Below are positions 1 through 9,211 of a DNA stretch of 64,000 bases, one piece after another. The notes beneath the pieces are model-generated. The model did not search any database, was not told the DNA's origin, and saw only the letters and a program-made list of their open reading frames with translations. A program made the translations under genes and the position numbers. Source of the stretch: DASRDB01 sp035652815 (GTDB lineage Bacteria > Chloroflexota > Ktedonobacteria > Ktedonobacterales > Ktedonobacteraceae); the NCBI GenBank assembly GCA_035652815.1, contig DASRDB010000001.1, positions 434,001 through 498,000 of the forward strand, written 5' to 3'. Each line of letters opens with the position of its first letter. Positions within the stretch are counted from its first letter, which is position 1.

Positions 1-345
1 AGCACCGCTATTACAGCATCGATAATAAAGATCGCAATTGCCGAGATCACCGGATGACGCTAGAAGAGGCTAAAAAGACCAGCCGCCTGCATTCTTCCCT
101 CAGTGGCCAGCAGAACTGTAGCATTGTTGGAATGATTTATTTCTTTCGGAAACACTTTCCACTTCTCTTTCTTTCAACACAAACATACTCTTTCTCCACC
201 CTCTTCGTGATAGATAGAGGCGGTCCACATACTTCTGACGTGCTAGCCTCTCCATATCTCCTCATGGTACACTAATAATCGTGAACTGGAGCTGATAGAG
301 TGGAGAAAATCGGATGAAGCTTATATCCCGCGAGCATAAGTATAG
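1..345. other. Left-edge stretch without a supported gene
   Basis: No convincing complete gene. On the minus strand, an ATG at 92-90 with a GAGGGAAGA-like site opens a frame that meets an amber TAG at 62-60 (codon 11). It then continues off the left edge as a very hydrophobic segment (RHPVISAIAIFIIDAVIAV). This could be the start of a membrane protein broken by a nonsense mutation, or one starting at the GTG at 50-48, or chance. The plus-strand frame from 54 to 275 shows no recognisable protein features. Confidence 0.3.
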
Positions 346-621
346 GTGCAACTCTCTTCGCAAGCATCGGCGTACCTGATGCGAGAAGTGCGAACTACTG
401 ATATGCCGGAGCCATTGGCCGGGCGCGAAAAGGACATGTTGAAGCTCCTTGCTCAGGGTAAATCGAACAAAGAAATCGCGCGCCACCTGCATATTGTCGA
501 AGATACCGTCAAGACTCATGTCCGGCATATCCTGGCAAAACTCGGCGCGCAGAGCCGTACCCAGGCAGTCCTGGCTGCGCAACGTCTGGGCCTGGTTTCA
601 TCCGATCAAGGAAAGAAGTAA
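346..621 (+). pseudogene. LuxR/NarL response-regulator remnant (HTH only)
   Basis: GTG-initiated 91-residue frame, directly preceded by an in-frame TAG (343-345). Residues about 24-85 are a complete LuxR-type helix-turn-helix (LAGREKDMLKLLAQGKSNKE, then the TVKTHVRHIL recognition helix). The first residues, QASAYLMREV, match the end of a receiver domain (family form GASxYLLKDV) but run straight into the HTH. The phospho-acceptor part of the receiver and most of the linker are missing. It sits 3 bp before a histidine kinase, the usual place for the cognate regulator. Best read as an internally deleted NarL-type regulator. It could still be expressed as a stand-alone DNA-binding protein, since the HTH itself looks intact. 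Confidence 0.6.
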
Positions 622-624
622 AGT

Positions 625-1749
625 GTGAGAAAAATGTCACCAGAACACTCTTCCCCTGTTGACTATCCACAGCAGGTAACAAAGGGAAAATCAATGAAGC
701 AGCTAGAACGTTTCCATCAACCCCGGGCGAATGTGAAATTCGATTGGAAACGCTATATCATTGATAGCCTGCTTTCCCTTGCAGGAGTAGCGTTGGTGAC
801 CGGAATTCTCGTAGCGACACATCTCTATCCCAAAATACCAGCCGTCTTGTTGCTCTACCTGCTCATTATCGTGGGTGTAGCCAGCACCCGAAGCCACTAC
901 GCAGCTATTCTGGCTTCTCTGCTATCCGTATTCGCCTATGACTACTTTCTTCTTCCCCCAACCTATTCGCTGGCGGTTGTCACTGGCGAAGATTTGCTGG
1001 CCCTGGTCGTCTTCCTGACGATAGCGATTATCATAGGCCAATTCACTTCAGCGCTCCGGCACAGCGCCCAGGAAGCACGCAGCCGCGAACGCGAAATGCG
1101 CCTGCTCTACGAAAAAGCGCAACAACTCGCCGCCCTTCAGGAGCGACAGCGTCTGGCCCGCGAGTTACACGACTCGGTCTCGCAGGCCATCTATGCTATC
1201 GGCCTGAGCGCATCTACCGCGTATGAAGCACTGGCAAGCAATGATCCAAAGCAAGCCGAGACCTCGATAGAATACGTGCTGACGCTGGCCGAAGCAGGAC
1301 TGGCCGAGATGCGCGCCCTCATCTTTGAACTGCGCCCCGAATCACTGGAAAGCGAAGGATTGGTAGCCGCGCTCAACCGACAGGTGGCAGTCCTACGCAC
1401 CCGCTACAGGCTAACCGTTGAGGCCAACCTGGATAACGAGCCTGACCTCTCACTCGAGAAAAAAGAGGCCCTCTACCGCATCGCGCAAGAGGCCCTGCAT
1501 AACATCGTCAAGCATGCTCACGCCACCACCGTCGTACTCGAACTGACCGGGCAAGACCATATCGTCACTTTAGAAGTAGAGGATAACGGCAAAGGCTTCG
1601 ACCCCGCACAATCTTTCCCAGGTCACCTGGGACTCCGCTCTATGCGGGAACGGGCCGCGAAAGTGGGGGCAACTCTGGACATCAAAAGTACGCCAGGCCA
1701 GGGCACACAGGTTCAGGTACAGGTACCCGAAACGCTACTGGCAAGATAA
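625..1749 (+). CDS. Membrane histidine kinase (DUF4118 + HisKA_3 + HATPase_c)
   Basis: A 374-residue sensor kinase of the NarX/DesK-like HisKA_3 class. Residues about 44-145 form a compact bundle of four membrane helices resembling the KdpD-type DUF4118 module, followed by a short coiled coil (about 147-178). The phospho-acceptor is His182 in RQRLARELHDSVSQAI. The ATPase domain carries an N box (EALHNIVKHAHA) and G boxes (DNGKGF, GHLGLRSMRERA). The chosen start is a GTG 3 bp after the preceding HTH remnant, behind GGAAAGAAG; an in-frame ATG at 694 is the alternative. A NarL-type regulator would be its expected partner, but the adjacent one has lost its receiver, so this kinase may signal to a regulator elsewhere or be orphaned. 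Confidence 0.9.
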   Translation: MRKMSPEHSSPVDYPQQVTKGKSMKQLERFHQPRANVKFDWKRYIIDSLLSLAGVALVTGILVATHLYPKIPAVLLLYLLIIVGVASTRSHYAAILASLLSVFAYDYFLLPPTYSLAVVTGEDLLALVVFLTIAIIIGQFTSALRHSAQEARSREREMRLLYEKAQQLAALQERQRLARELHDSVSQAIYAIGLSASTAYEALASNDPKQAETSIEYVLTLAEAGLAEMRALIFELRPESLESEGLVAALNRQVAVLRTRYRLTVEANLDNEPDLSLEKKEALYRIAQEALHNIVKHAHATTVVLELTGQDHIVTLEVEDNGKGFDPAQSFPGHLGLRSMRERAAKVGATLDIKSTPGQGTQVQVQVPETLLAR

Positions 1750-1884
1750 GAGTAGCGTAGAGATATATCAGAGCAAAACAAGATGTATACCCTCTATTTT
1801 TGGATCATCTCAACGTTTTTCTCATGAAACCATAACAGATACACAAATGAGCAAGCCTTCAGCTTCCCAGATAGGAGAAGAGCT

Positions 1885-2418
1885 ATGATTGACTGTAGCC
1901 AATTGCAAAGCATATTAGACGAGTGGCAGCAGGAACGCCAGGCCCTGAACGCCCCGGAAACCTACTGCCAGGATCAATGCGACCCAGGTGATGTAGAATG
2001 TATCAAGGAGTGCCTTAGAAGCATTCCTGAAAGGAGACAGGCTGCGGATCAGGCAATCGCAGACACCAAGAATGAGATGATGCTTTGCGGCACATGGAAT
2101 CTGGTTGTACAGGGCGTCGTTGAAACTAATGACCACTATGAGGGAAGCCTGATCCTCATGGGTATATTAGGGGGAACAATCAACCTCCCAGACGGACTGG
2201 GAAATACACCCATCAGTGGCAGCTATGCCCCTGGCCAGGGCACTATTCAGCTTTTACGACCCTTTTCTGATGGCAGTGGGTCGGTTCAAAACTATCAAGG
2301 AAGCGTCAATTTCAGCACATCCCCAGCCAGTATGCAAGGGCAGATGAGAATAGATTATGGGCCTGGAACGGTGGGAATTGACCCTGTCTATGACTGGTCG
2401 GCACAGAAACAATCCTGA
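1885..2418 (+). CDS. Hypothetical protein with Cys-rich N-terminal segment
   Basis: 177 residues, with a good ribosome site (GATAGGAGAAG) before the ATG. No family recognised. Residues about 1-75 are helical and contain six cysteines (Cys4, 28, 32, 39, 43 and 68), including CX3C and CX6C spacings, which may bind metal or form disulfides. The C-terminal 100 residues are Gly/Ser/Asn-rich with alternating hydrophobics and look like a beta-sandwich. There is no signal peptide or membrane helix. It stands alone between a histidine kinase and the convergent SWIM gene. Confidence 0.6.
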   Translation: MIDCSQLQSILDEWQQERQALNAPETYCQDQCDPGDVECIKECLRSIPERRQAADQAIADTKNEMMLCGTWNLVVQGVVETNDHYEGSLILMGILGGTINLPDGLGNTPISGSYAPGQGTIQLLRPFSDGSGSVQNYQGSVNFSTSPASMQGQMRIDYGPGTVGIDPVYDWSAQKQS

Positions 2419-2449
2419 CAAAGGATATCGCTCTGCTGCATATAGCGCC

Positions 2450-3292
2450 CTACTTCATCTGCTTACTCTTTGTCCGCACGCGCTCATACAGTTCTTCCAT
2501 CACGCTGATGAACGAGCGGTCTTTGTGCCAGAAGGCCGGATAGTCACCCTGTTTCTTAATCAGCAGTGCCGGAACGCTGGCTTGAGAGGTGACGGGAAGT
2601 GGCGCGGGCAAGCGTTTCGCGCCAGTCCAGAACTCTTTGTGGCTGGCTACCTTTGTCTCTGGCGCTCGAAGCGGGCGCGTGTAATACGACTCGACAGGTT
2701 CGACAGGTGGAAGCTCTTCTGATTGCAGTGATGAAGCCAGGATTTGCCCAAGCGGCGTTTGAACCAGTTCGGCATGCAGGGACTCGCGTGATAACCCACG
2801 CAGCTCGAACATCAGGAAAGGGTCGCGGTCGAGCGCGGACGCCAGCAGGTAGTAGACTCCTGCTATGTGCTTGCAAGGATTAGACCAGTCCGGGCAGGAG
2901 CAATCGGTCTCGAAATCGCGCTCGCTGTGCGGCAGCAGGTACAGGCCCAATTGTTCGAAGGCGTCTTCAATCGTATCCGGCATCTCGTTCATGAGCAGCT
3001 TTGTCACGAGGTCTGCCCGCGAGGCGATGGAGCGAATCAGCTTCTTCCAATCGGCTGAGGAGATGGGGCGAATCTTGATGGTGGTGCGATAGATGGGTTC
3101 TTTGTAGACGCCAAAGTACGGGTTGATGGAGCCGCGCACTTTCGCGGTCACGATTCCCTTCTCCAGTTTGTATTCGAGAATGCGCCCGCCAGCAGCGTAG
3201 GAACGCCCGCGCCCAAGCCGGGCCGGGTCGGTAAATGCTTCCAGGGCGGCGATAAAACGCTCGCCCCACCATGTACGGCTAAACTGTCCCAT
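2450..3292 (-). CDS. SWIM zinc-finger protein
   Basis: 280 residues. The SWIM signature CXCX6CXH is formed by Cys131, Cys133, Cys140 and His142 (CSCPDWSNPCKHIAGVYYLL). The N-terminus (RTWWGERFIAALEAF) is typical of the SWIM proteins that accompany SNF2 ATPases. It is probably a DNA- or protein-binding partner of the helicase immediately upstream: only 9 bp separate the helicase stop from this ATG, so the two should be cotranscribed and translationally coupled. The start is preceded by GAGGGAAGG. The region after about residue 210 is Pro-rich and probably flexible. Confidence 0.88.
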   Translation of the reverse strand: MGQFSRTWWGERFIAALEAFTDPARLGRGRSYAAGGRILEYKLEKGIVTAKVRGSINPYFGVYKEPIYRTTIKIRPISSADWKKLIRSIASRADLVTKLLMNEMPDTIEDAFEQLGLYLLPHSERDFETDCSCPDWSNPCKHIAGVYYLLASALDRDPFLMFELRGLSRESLHAELVQTPLGQILASSLQSEELPPVEPVESYYTRPLRAPETKVASHKEFWTGAKRLPAPLPVTSQASVPALLIKKQGDYPAFWHKDRSFISVMEELYERVRTKSKQMK

Positions 3293-3301
3293 CGCCTTCC
3301 C

Positions 3302-6300
3302 TCAATCCAGGACCGCGCTATGACGCAGCGCGATCAATTCTTTGAACGTATCGTTATCCAGTTCCGTCAGCCATGACTCGTCGGTGCCCACTACCAGTGA
3401 GGAGAGTCGTTTCTTGTCCTCGATCATGGCATCAATGCGCTCCTCAAGCGTTCCCATCGCCACGAATTTATGCACAAAGACGTTTTTGCGCTGACCAATG
3501 CGGAAGGCGCGGTCGGTGGCCTGGTCTTCCACCGCCGGATTCCACCACCGATCAAAGTGGAAAACGTGATTGGCTTTGGTCAGGTTGAGGCCCACGCCGC
3601 CAGCCCGCAGCGAGAGAATGAACACCGATGGCTCGGTCTCAGGGTCTTGAAACTCGCTAATCATGCGCTCTCGCCGCGCCACGCTGGTGCCGCCATGCAG
3701 GTAGTAGGTGTTGTAGTGCAGCGTGCGCGAGAGATAGCGTTCCAGTTGGTCGCCGATCTCCGTAAACTGCGTAAAGATCAGCGCGCTCTCGCCGCTATCG
3801 ATCACCTCTTCGATCATCTCGCCGAGTCGCTGTAACTTGTGCGAGCGTTCGGGCGTAAAGGCGCTGCCATCCAGCAAGAACTGCGCCGGATGGTTGCAAA
3901 TCTGCTTGAGCTTGAGCAGCGTAGACAGGATCAGGCCCTTGCGCTGGATGCCCTCAGCCTCATTCAATTGCTCCTCGACATCTTTCACCACAGCTTCGTA
4001 GAGCGAGGCCTGTTCTTTTGAGAGCGTGCAGTACATCTTCTGCTCGATCTTCTCGGGCAGGTCGTCGATAATGCGTTTGTCGGTCTTGACGCGCCGCAGG
4101 ATGAATGGCTCGACCAGCTTCTTCAGCGTTACCGAGCGCTCCATATCATTATTCTTCTGAATGGGCAACTCGAAGCTCTTGCGAAACTGCGCCTCTTTGC
4201 CCAGATAGCCAGGATTGAGAAAGTTGAAGATTGACCACAGGTCGCGCATGCGGTTCTCAACGGGCGTTCCGGTCAGAGCAATCCGCCGTGTGGCTGGCAG
4301 TTTGACAATGGCGCGGGTCTGCGCGGCCTGTGGATTCTTGATGTTCTGCGCCTCGTCCACCACCACGCGGTGCCAGTTCACGCTCTGCAATAGCTTTTCG
4401 TCCAGGCGGGCCAGCGCGAAAGAGGTCAGGACAACATCTTGCTCCTGGCACATATCTATAAATGCCTGTTTGTCTTTCAGACGCCCGCCGCCCTGATGCA
4501 CTATCACGCGCAATTCCGGCGCGAAGCGTTCGATCTCTTTGCGCCAGTTACCCAGCACCGAGGTTGGCGCGATGACCAGCGTGGGTGGCATGCGCCCCAC
4601 TTCCTCGCGCTCTTTAAGCAGGTGCGCGATTACCTCAAGCGTTTTGCCAAGCCCCATGTCGTCGGCAAGGCAGGGATTGAGGCCCAATCGCTCCAGGTAT
4701 TGCAGCCAGGCAACGCCACGCCGCTGGTAGTCGCGCAGGCTGCCCTGCAAATTTTGTGGGTCTTCGATGGGCGCGAAGGCGTTCTTGTCTTGCAGCCGCG
4801 AGAGCATGTCACGCAGGTTCCCGTCGTAATCCCATTCCAGGTCATCCCCGGACTCGGCGCTGATCCTGAGCATATCTTGCAGCGAAATCTCCTGCTGCTC
4901 GTGCTGGTGCGTCTGCCAGAACTCGAGCAACTGCTGCATCTTCTCGCGGTCAAGTTCCATCCACTGCCCGCGAAACTGCACCAGGGGCGTCTTTGCGTTA
5001 ACAAGCCGCTCCCATTCCTCTGGCGTAACGGCCTGTCCGTCAATCGACAACTGGTATTCGTAGGCAATGACGGCATCGAGAGTGAAGTAGCCCTGGCCGA
5101 TAGTCGCCGAGCCTTTGGGCAACTTCAGCGACGTTTTGAGCCTCACCTTCGCCTTGCGCCTGCCCGCCGGAGTCCACCACGCTGGAACGATCACCTTGTA
5201 ACCTGCATCTTCTAATACCCAGGCGCTCTCCTTCAAAAACGTGAAAGCCTCTTCGAGCGTGAGATGGCAGCCCGTTGGACGGTCGGTCGCCAGCCCATCC
5301 CACACTTTGGGATAGATGCGAGCAGCATAGCCCAGCGACAATAGCAGGTGTTTCTCAAAATCCTGTCCAAAGAGGCGCAGCATCTCGGCCCGCGCCTGCT
5401 TATCCAGATACCAGTAATCATCCAGGTTCAGCTTGAGCGAGGGGTCGCGGCGCGAAGCAACCAGAAAATGCAATCCCCAGTTATCGATATCATCGGGCGC
5501 TGCCTCTTGCAAGCGGAAACAGAGGGTAAAGCCAGATTCAGCATGCGACCGCGTAAGGTTCTTGCGCCACGCTAACCAGTTACGGTAATCCTCAAGTTCC
5601 TCTTCCTCTGGCCGGGGATAGACCAGAGCCGGACGATGCGGAAACATACACTTGTAAAGAAAGGTATCTGTAAGTTCCTGCTCGAATTTCGCTGTAGAGG
5701 GCGTGCTGGTCACAATATTATGCAGCAAGCATTCCGAAAAGTGACGGAGCAAGGCTTCCCTGTCAAATAGCATCGTCACATCGGAAGTATTGGCCCCTGC
5801 AATGCACATCCCCGGCATAGACTCCACATAGCGAGCAATGCTCCCCTCATAGCTCTCCGAAAGTAGTTCCCAGCCGTAGTGAATTTTGAAATTCGTCTGC
5901 TGCTTTGCGCGCTTTCCCTTGCCCGAAGTCGTCACCCACTCCTGATATTGCATAGCCGGAATGTACTGCTCTTTAGCAATCATGCCTTTGATAAGCTGCG
6001 AGAACTGGTGCCAGAAAACAAGGTCTGCCCCCAACTGAAAATCCTCGGCGGCGTGCAGGGCAATGAAGTGAATATCATTCAGGGTGGTGATAATGTCCTG
6101 CGCTTGATAGCAGTAAATTTCCCAGGACCGCAATTCAAACTCGAGCGGCTCCTCTACCTCCATATAGCGCAGCAGTTCAAAGCTGGGCGCAGGTCTGTCT
6201 TCGATAGTTGGCAGTAAGAAGTATTTACTGACGTAGTTGCCAATCTGCATATCATATGTCGAAGCCCCAATACCCAGTTTTTCTTTGAGGAAAGTTGCCA

Positions 6301-6448
6301 GCGCGGTATGTCTTAGATGGCGGGGATGAACATAACTGGCGCGTTTTGCGTCAGTTAGGGAATCCGTCTCTACCCATAGGTAGAACGCCCCTTGCTGGAT
6401 AAATTCGGTTGTCTCCTCGGGTATCCAGGTCCCATGAACAATGTGCAT
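3302..6448 (-). CDS. SNF2-family ATPase/helicase
   Basis: 1048 residues. The C-terminal half is a full Swi2/Snf2 motor: Walker A DDMGLGKT (596-603), motif II DEAQ (698-701), motif III LTGTPVENR, and motifs V/VI in the RAGGVGLNLTKANHVFHFD and QATDRAFRIGQ region. The first 550 residues match the long N-terminal extension of bacterial SNF2 proteins of the YwqA/HelZ type. It probably translocates on double-stranded DNA to remodel protein-DNA complexes, perhaps in repair or transcription recycling; the exact role in bacteria is poorly defined. The ATG follows AGGAG at good spacing. It is the first gene of a two-gene operon with the SWIM protein. Confidence 0.93.
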   Translation of the reverse strand: MHIVHGTWIPEETTEFIQQGAFYLWVETDSLTDAKRASYVHPRHLRHTALATFLKEKLGIGASTYDMQIGNYVSKYFLLPTIEDRPAPSFELLRYMEVEEPLEFELRSWEIYCYQAQDIITTLNDIHFIALHAAEDFQLGADLVFWHQFSQLIKGMIAKEQYIPAMQYQEWVTTSGKGKRAKQQTNFKIHYGWELLSESYEGSIARYVESMPGMCIAGANTSDVTMLFDREALLRHFSECLLHNIVTSTPSTAKFEQELTDTFLYKCMFPHRPALVYPRPEEEELEDYRNWLAWRKNLTRSHAESGFTLCFRLQEAAPDDIDNWGLHFLVASRRDPSLKLNLDDYWYLDKQARAEMLRLFGQDFEKHLLLSLGYAARIYPKVWDGLATDRPTGCHLTLEEAFTFLKESAWVLEDAGYKVIVPAWWTPAGRRKAKVRLKTSLKLPKGSATIGQGYFTLDAVIAYEYQLSIDGQAVTPEEWERLVNAKTPLVQFRGQWMELDREKMQQLLEFWQTHQHEQQEISLQDMLRISAESGDDLEWDYDGNLRDMLSRLQDKNAFAPIEDPQNLQGSLRDYQRRGVAWLQYLERLGLNPCLADDMGLGKTLEVIAHLLKEREEVGRMPPTLVIAPTSVLGNWRKEIERFAPELRVIVHQGGGRLKDKQAFIDMCQEQDVVLTSFALARLDEKLLQSVNWHRVVVDEAQNIKNPQAAQTRAIVKLPATRRIALTGTPVENRMRDLWSIFNFLNPGYLGKEAQFRKSFELPIQKNNDMERSVTLKKLVEPFILRRVKTDKRIIDDLPEKIEQKMYCTLSKEQASLYEAVVKDVEEQLNEAEGIQRKGLILSTLLKLKQICNHPAQFLLDGSAFTPERSHKLQRLGEMIEEVIDSGESALIFTQFTEIGDQLERYLSRTLHYNTYYLHGGTSVARRERMISEFQDPETEPSVFILSLRAGGVGLNLTKANHVFHFDRWWNPAVEDQATDRAFRIGQRKNVFVHKFVAMGTLEERIDAMIEDKKRLSSLVVGTDESWLTELDNDTFKELIALRHSAVLD

Positions 6449-6544
6449 TCAGTACTCCTGATATGAGCGGAAAATGTGGGGAATAGCTCTCCTGTGAAAT
6501 CGGGGCATACAATTGCTCACTCATCCTCTATTATCTCATATCAA

Positions 6545-7531
6545 TCAAGACATATAGTCTTCTCGCCGTACCATCCCTATCACCTTCTCCCCCTTAAGAA
6601 AGTGTTTAACATTTTCTGCCGCCTGTCGCGCCGCTTCCGCTACAGCGCCAGAAACGAGGGCGGAATTATGCGGGGAACCAATCACATTGGGCAGGTCGAG
6701 AAAGGGATATTCCATGCGAAATTTCCCTTGCCGGAATGGTTCGGTCCACCATGCATCAATACCGACCCGAAAGTTGGAATGGCTTTTCACATGGTTGTAC
6801 AGTGCCCCCTCATCAATTATCGCACCGCGAGCGACATTCACCAGAATGGCATCAGGCTTCATCCATTCCAATTCCCTTTGCCCGATGAGACCTTGCGTGG
6901 CCTTCGTAAGGGGTAACGAGATCACCAGCACGTCGCTTTCCCGTAATACATGCTCCAGATCATGCAGCGTACCCAGGAAGTCCGTTGGCTCAGGACTGCT
7001 GCCACTGGTATTGATGGCGTAGATTTTCATGCCAAACGCCCGCATAAGACGCGCCGTAGCTCGCCCTATTCCACCAAAGCCTAGAATGCCTGCCGTCGAG
7101 CCAGCGAGCAGGCGGTTGGGAGTAAACTGGTCAAACTCGCCCTGCTTCAGTTTCTCGTTTTCCACGAGCAGGCGTTTCGCCAGGGCCAGCGTCAGCGCCA
7201 GCACGTGTTCGGCCATAGGAACAGCATACGCCCCGGCATTGCTGGCTATAAGAATATGTGAGGGCAATTCGGCAAACGGCATATGGTCGGCCCCGGCAGA
7301 GATAAGCTGGATGAATCTAACCTGCTGCAAGCGTGAATAATCCTGGGGCCGGATTTCTCTTGGAAAGTTCCAGGAGAGGAGGACATGAGCCTGTTCCAGG
7401 TATTGCCCCCGTTGCTCGGCTGGAACATCGTTGAGAAATGTGATTGAGGCTTCGCTTTCGAGCAAATCACGTATTAGTTTCCTGTCTTCAGATGAGGGAT
7501 TGAATGTAACAACGATATGCTGCTTATCCAT
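6545..7531 (-). CDS. D-2-hydroxyacid dehydrogenase (NAD-dependent)
   Basis: 328 residues, the usual length for the family. The Rossmann motif is GFGGIGRATARLMRAFGM (about 149-166). The conserved VNVARGAIIDEGAL segment supplies the substrate-binding Arg, and GSPHNS carries the catalytic His near the C-terminus. It should interconvert a 2-keto acid and a D-2-hydroxy acid with NAD(P)H. The substrate cannot be assigned. Start ATG with GAAAGGAGAGA upstream. It is monocistronic, with a 96-bp gap to the SNF2 gene and divergent from the molbindin gene. Confidence 0.88.
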   Translation of the reverse strand: MDKQHIVVTFNPSSEDRKLIRDLLESEASITFLNDVPAEQRGQYLEQAHVLLSWNFPREIRPQDYSRLQQVRFIQLISAGADHMPFAELPSHILIASNAGAYAVPMAEHVLALTLALAKRLLVENEKLKQGEFDQFTPNRLLAGSTAGILGFGGIGRATARLMRAFGMKIYAINTSGSSPEPTDFLGTLHDLEHVLRESDVLVISLPLTKATQGLIGQRELEWMKPDAILVNVARGAIIDEGALYNHVKSHSNFRVGIDAWWTEPFRQGKFRMEYPFLDLPNVIGSPHNSALVSGAVAEAARQAAENVKHFLKGEKVIGMVRREDYMS

Positions 7532-7704
7532 CTCTTTTCGTCTCTCCTTTGAATTCTAGATGCTGCTCTTCTGATTATCTGCGGAGCATCTTCGCTTTGC
7601 AAGCTGAAGCAAAGTGATATAGTAAAAGAGTATGGCGCGACCAGCATAAACTGGACCGCCTTTATTCGTTACCTCTATCACTCACAAAAAAGGAGGATAC
7701 GCTT

Positions 7705-7923
7705 ATGGCATTTCGCTTTAGCGCGCGCAACCAGTTACAGGGAAAGGTGAAGTCGGTCAAACTCGGTGAAGTGATGGCCGAGGTGGTTGTCGAACTTCCC
7801 GACGGTCAGGAGATTGTTTCAGCGATTACTCGCGCCTCCGCTGAAAGCCTGAACCTCAAGCAGGGAGACTCAGTGGTCGCGGTCATCAAATCGACCGAAG
7901 TGATGATCGGCATCAACGAATAA
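7705..7923 (+). CDS. Molbindin-like Mop/TOBE protein
   Basis: 72 residues, consisting of a single Mop/TOBE domain. The SARNQLQGKVKSVKLGEVMA start and the SAITRASAESLNLKQGDSV and VIKSTEVMIGI segments are characteristic. Proteins of this type are small cytoplasmic oligomers that bind molybdate or tungstate and buffer the oxyanion for molybdenum-cofactor synthesis. AAAGGAGG stands at good distance from the ATG. No modABC or cofactor gene lies nearby, so it is an isolated copy. Confidence 0.88.
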   Translation: MAFRFSARNQLQGKVKSVKLGEVMAEVVVELPDGQEIVSAITRASAESLNLKQGDSVVAVIKSTEVMIGINE

Positions 7924-8313
7924 TCGTTGATGCTGGCTCTGTTGGGCAATCAGTTTGCCCGGCAGAACCTGTCTGGTAGACAAAAAAAGAAGAGTACTTA
8001 TCACCAGACGCTCTTGCAATAGTGTATCCTCGTACTGTCTCCGCCGGGACGATGAAGCGCAAACGTTGACTGGCGGAGACAATATTCAAGCGATAAGTAC
8101 TCATATATTGAGTATAGACAGAGTGGAGGTTAAAGTCAAGGGTTCTAGTCGGTGATGAACTGGCGTAACTCCATATGCATCCCCATCTATAAGCCTGACC
8201 TATCAATTCAATCATGAACATATATTGGACTTATTGATCTACATATATCATACTTGATAGTAAGAAACCAGCGGGTATATCTTTGAGTTTTATTCTTACC
8301 AGGGAGGCGCAAT
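7924..8313. other. 390-bp intergenic region containing nested inverted repeats
   Basis: No gene. The first 180 bp hold the nested inverted repeat described separately (7992-8102). The last 100 bp are AT-rich and end in the AGGGAGG ribosome site of the dehydrogenase gene at 8314. No clear sigma-70 promoter could be fixed by eye. Confidence 0.5.
7992..8102. repeat. Nested inverted repeats (possible structured RNA or small element)
   Basis: Two nested pairs of perfect arms. The outer 11-bp arms GAGTACTTATC (7992-8002) and GATAAGTACTC (8092-8102) enclose 10-bp inner arms TGTCTCCGCC (8036-8045) and GGCGGAGACA (8072-8081). Between them, CGCTCTTGCAAT (8009-8020) is partly complementary to ATTCAAGCG (8084-8092), so most of the 111 nt could fold into one long interrupted hairpin. 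There is no T-run, so it is not an ordinary terminator. It may be a non-coding RNA, a leader element for the gene at 8314, or a miniature mobile element. Confidence 0.45.
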
Positions 8314-9195
8314 ATGGCTCATCTTGGTTTCATTGGCCTGGGCAAAATGGGGGGGCGCGCTGCGAAGCGGCTCATAGACGCCGGACACAGGGTAACAGGC
8401 TACAATCGCACAAAGTCGAAAGCGCAGTGGCTGCTGGACGCAGGAATGCAGTGGGGCGAAACGCCGCGCCAGGTAGTGGAAAGGTCCGACGTGGTCTTTA
8501 GCATGGTGACGAATACCGCCGCGCTGCATGAAATTCTTCACGGCGATAACGGCATCCTGACCGCTTTGACACCCGGCAAAGTCTATATCGATATGAGTAC
8601 CATCAGCGCGCACGCCTCGCGTGAAATCGCCGCGCAGATTGCCGCCAGGGGAGCGCACATGCTCGACGCGCCCCTATCCGGCAACGTCATTCATGTTGAA
8701 CAGGGAACGGTATCTATGATGGTTGGTGGCGAACAGGCTATCTTCGAGCAAGTGCTGCCTCTATTGCGCGACATCACGCCCAAAGTAACCTACGTGGGCG
8801 GCAACGGGCAGGCCATTTTAATGAAAATCGCTATCAACCTCAGCCTGTCCACGCAATTCCTCGGCTTCTGTGAAGGCATCCTGCTGGCCGAGAAAAACGG
8901 CATTCCACGCGCCACCGCTGTTGAGGCATGGCGCAACAGCGCGCTGGCCTCGCCTGCCACCTGGCACCGCGCCCCCTTCATCCTCGAAAAGCCTGAAGAA
9001 ATCTGGTTCGACGTGAACATGATGCAGAAGGATTTGCTGCTGGCTCTCGAGCTAGGTCGCGCATCGGACGTGCCGCTACCTTCCGTGGCGATCTCCAACG
9101 AACTGCTTACAGCCGCCCGCGCAATGGGCATGGAAAAGGAAGATTTCGCTGTGATGTTCAATGTGCTGGCACGTCTGGCTGGCGTAGACAACTAA
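8314..9195 (+). CDS. NAD(P)-dependent beta-hydroxyacid dehydrogenase
   Basis: 293 residues, 3-hydroxyisobutyrate dehydrogenase / glyoxylate-succinic semialdehyde reductase family. The N-terminal FIGLGKMGGRAAKRLIDAGH is the nucleotide-binding motif, DAPLSGNVIHVEQGTVSMMV is the conserved substrate-binding segment, and the catalytic Lys lies in ILMKIAINLSLS. The enzyme should reduce or oxidise a small 3-hydroxyacid or semialdehyde; the exact substrate cannot be inferred. Only 16 bp separate it from the following bicupin gene, indicating an operon and possibly a shared pathway. Confidence 0.9.
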   Translation: MAHLGFIGLGKMGGRAAKRLIDAGHRVTGYNRTKSKAQWLLDAGMQWGETPRQVVERSDVVFSMVTNTAALHEILHGDNGILTALTPGKVYIDMSTISAHASREIAAQIAARGAHMLDAPLSGNVIHVEQGTVSMMVGGEQAIFEQVLPLLRDITPKVTYVGGNGQAILMKIAINLSLSTQFLGFCEGILLAEKNGIPRATAVEAWRNSALASPATWHRAPFILEKPEEIWFDVNMMQKDLLLALELGRASDVPLPSVAISNELLTAARAMGMEKEDFAVMFNVLARLAGVDN

Positions 9196-9211
9196 GTGAA
9201 AGGAGATCATT

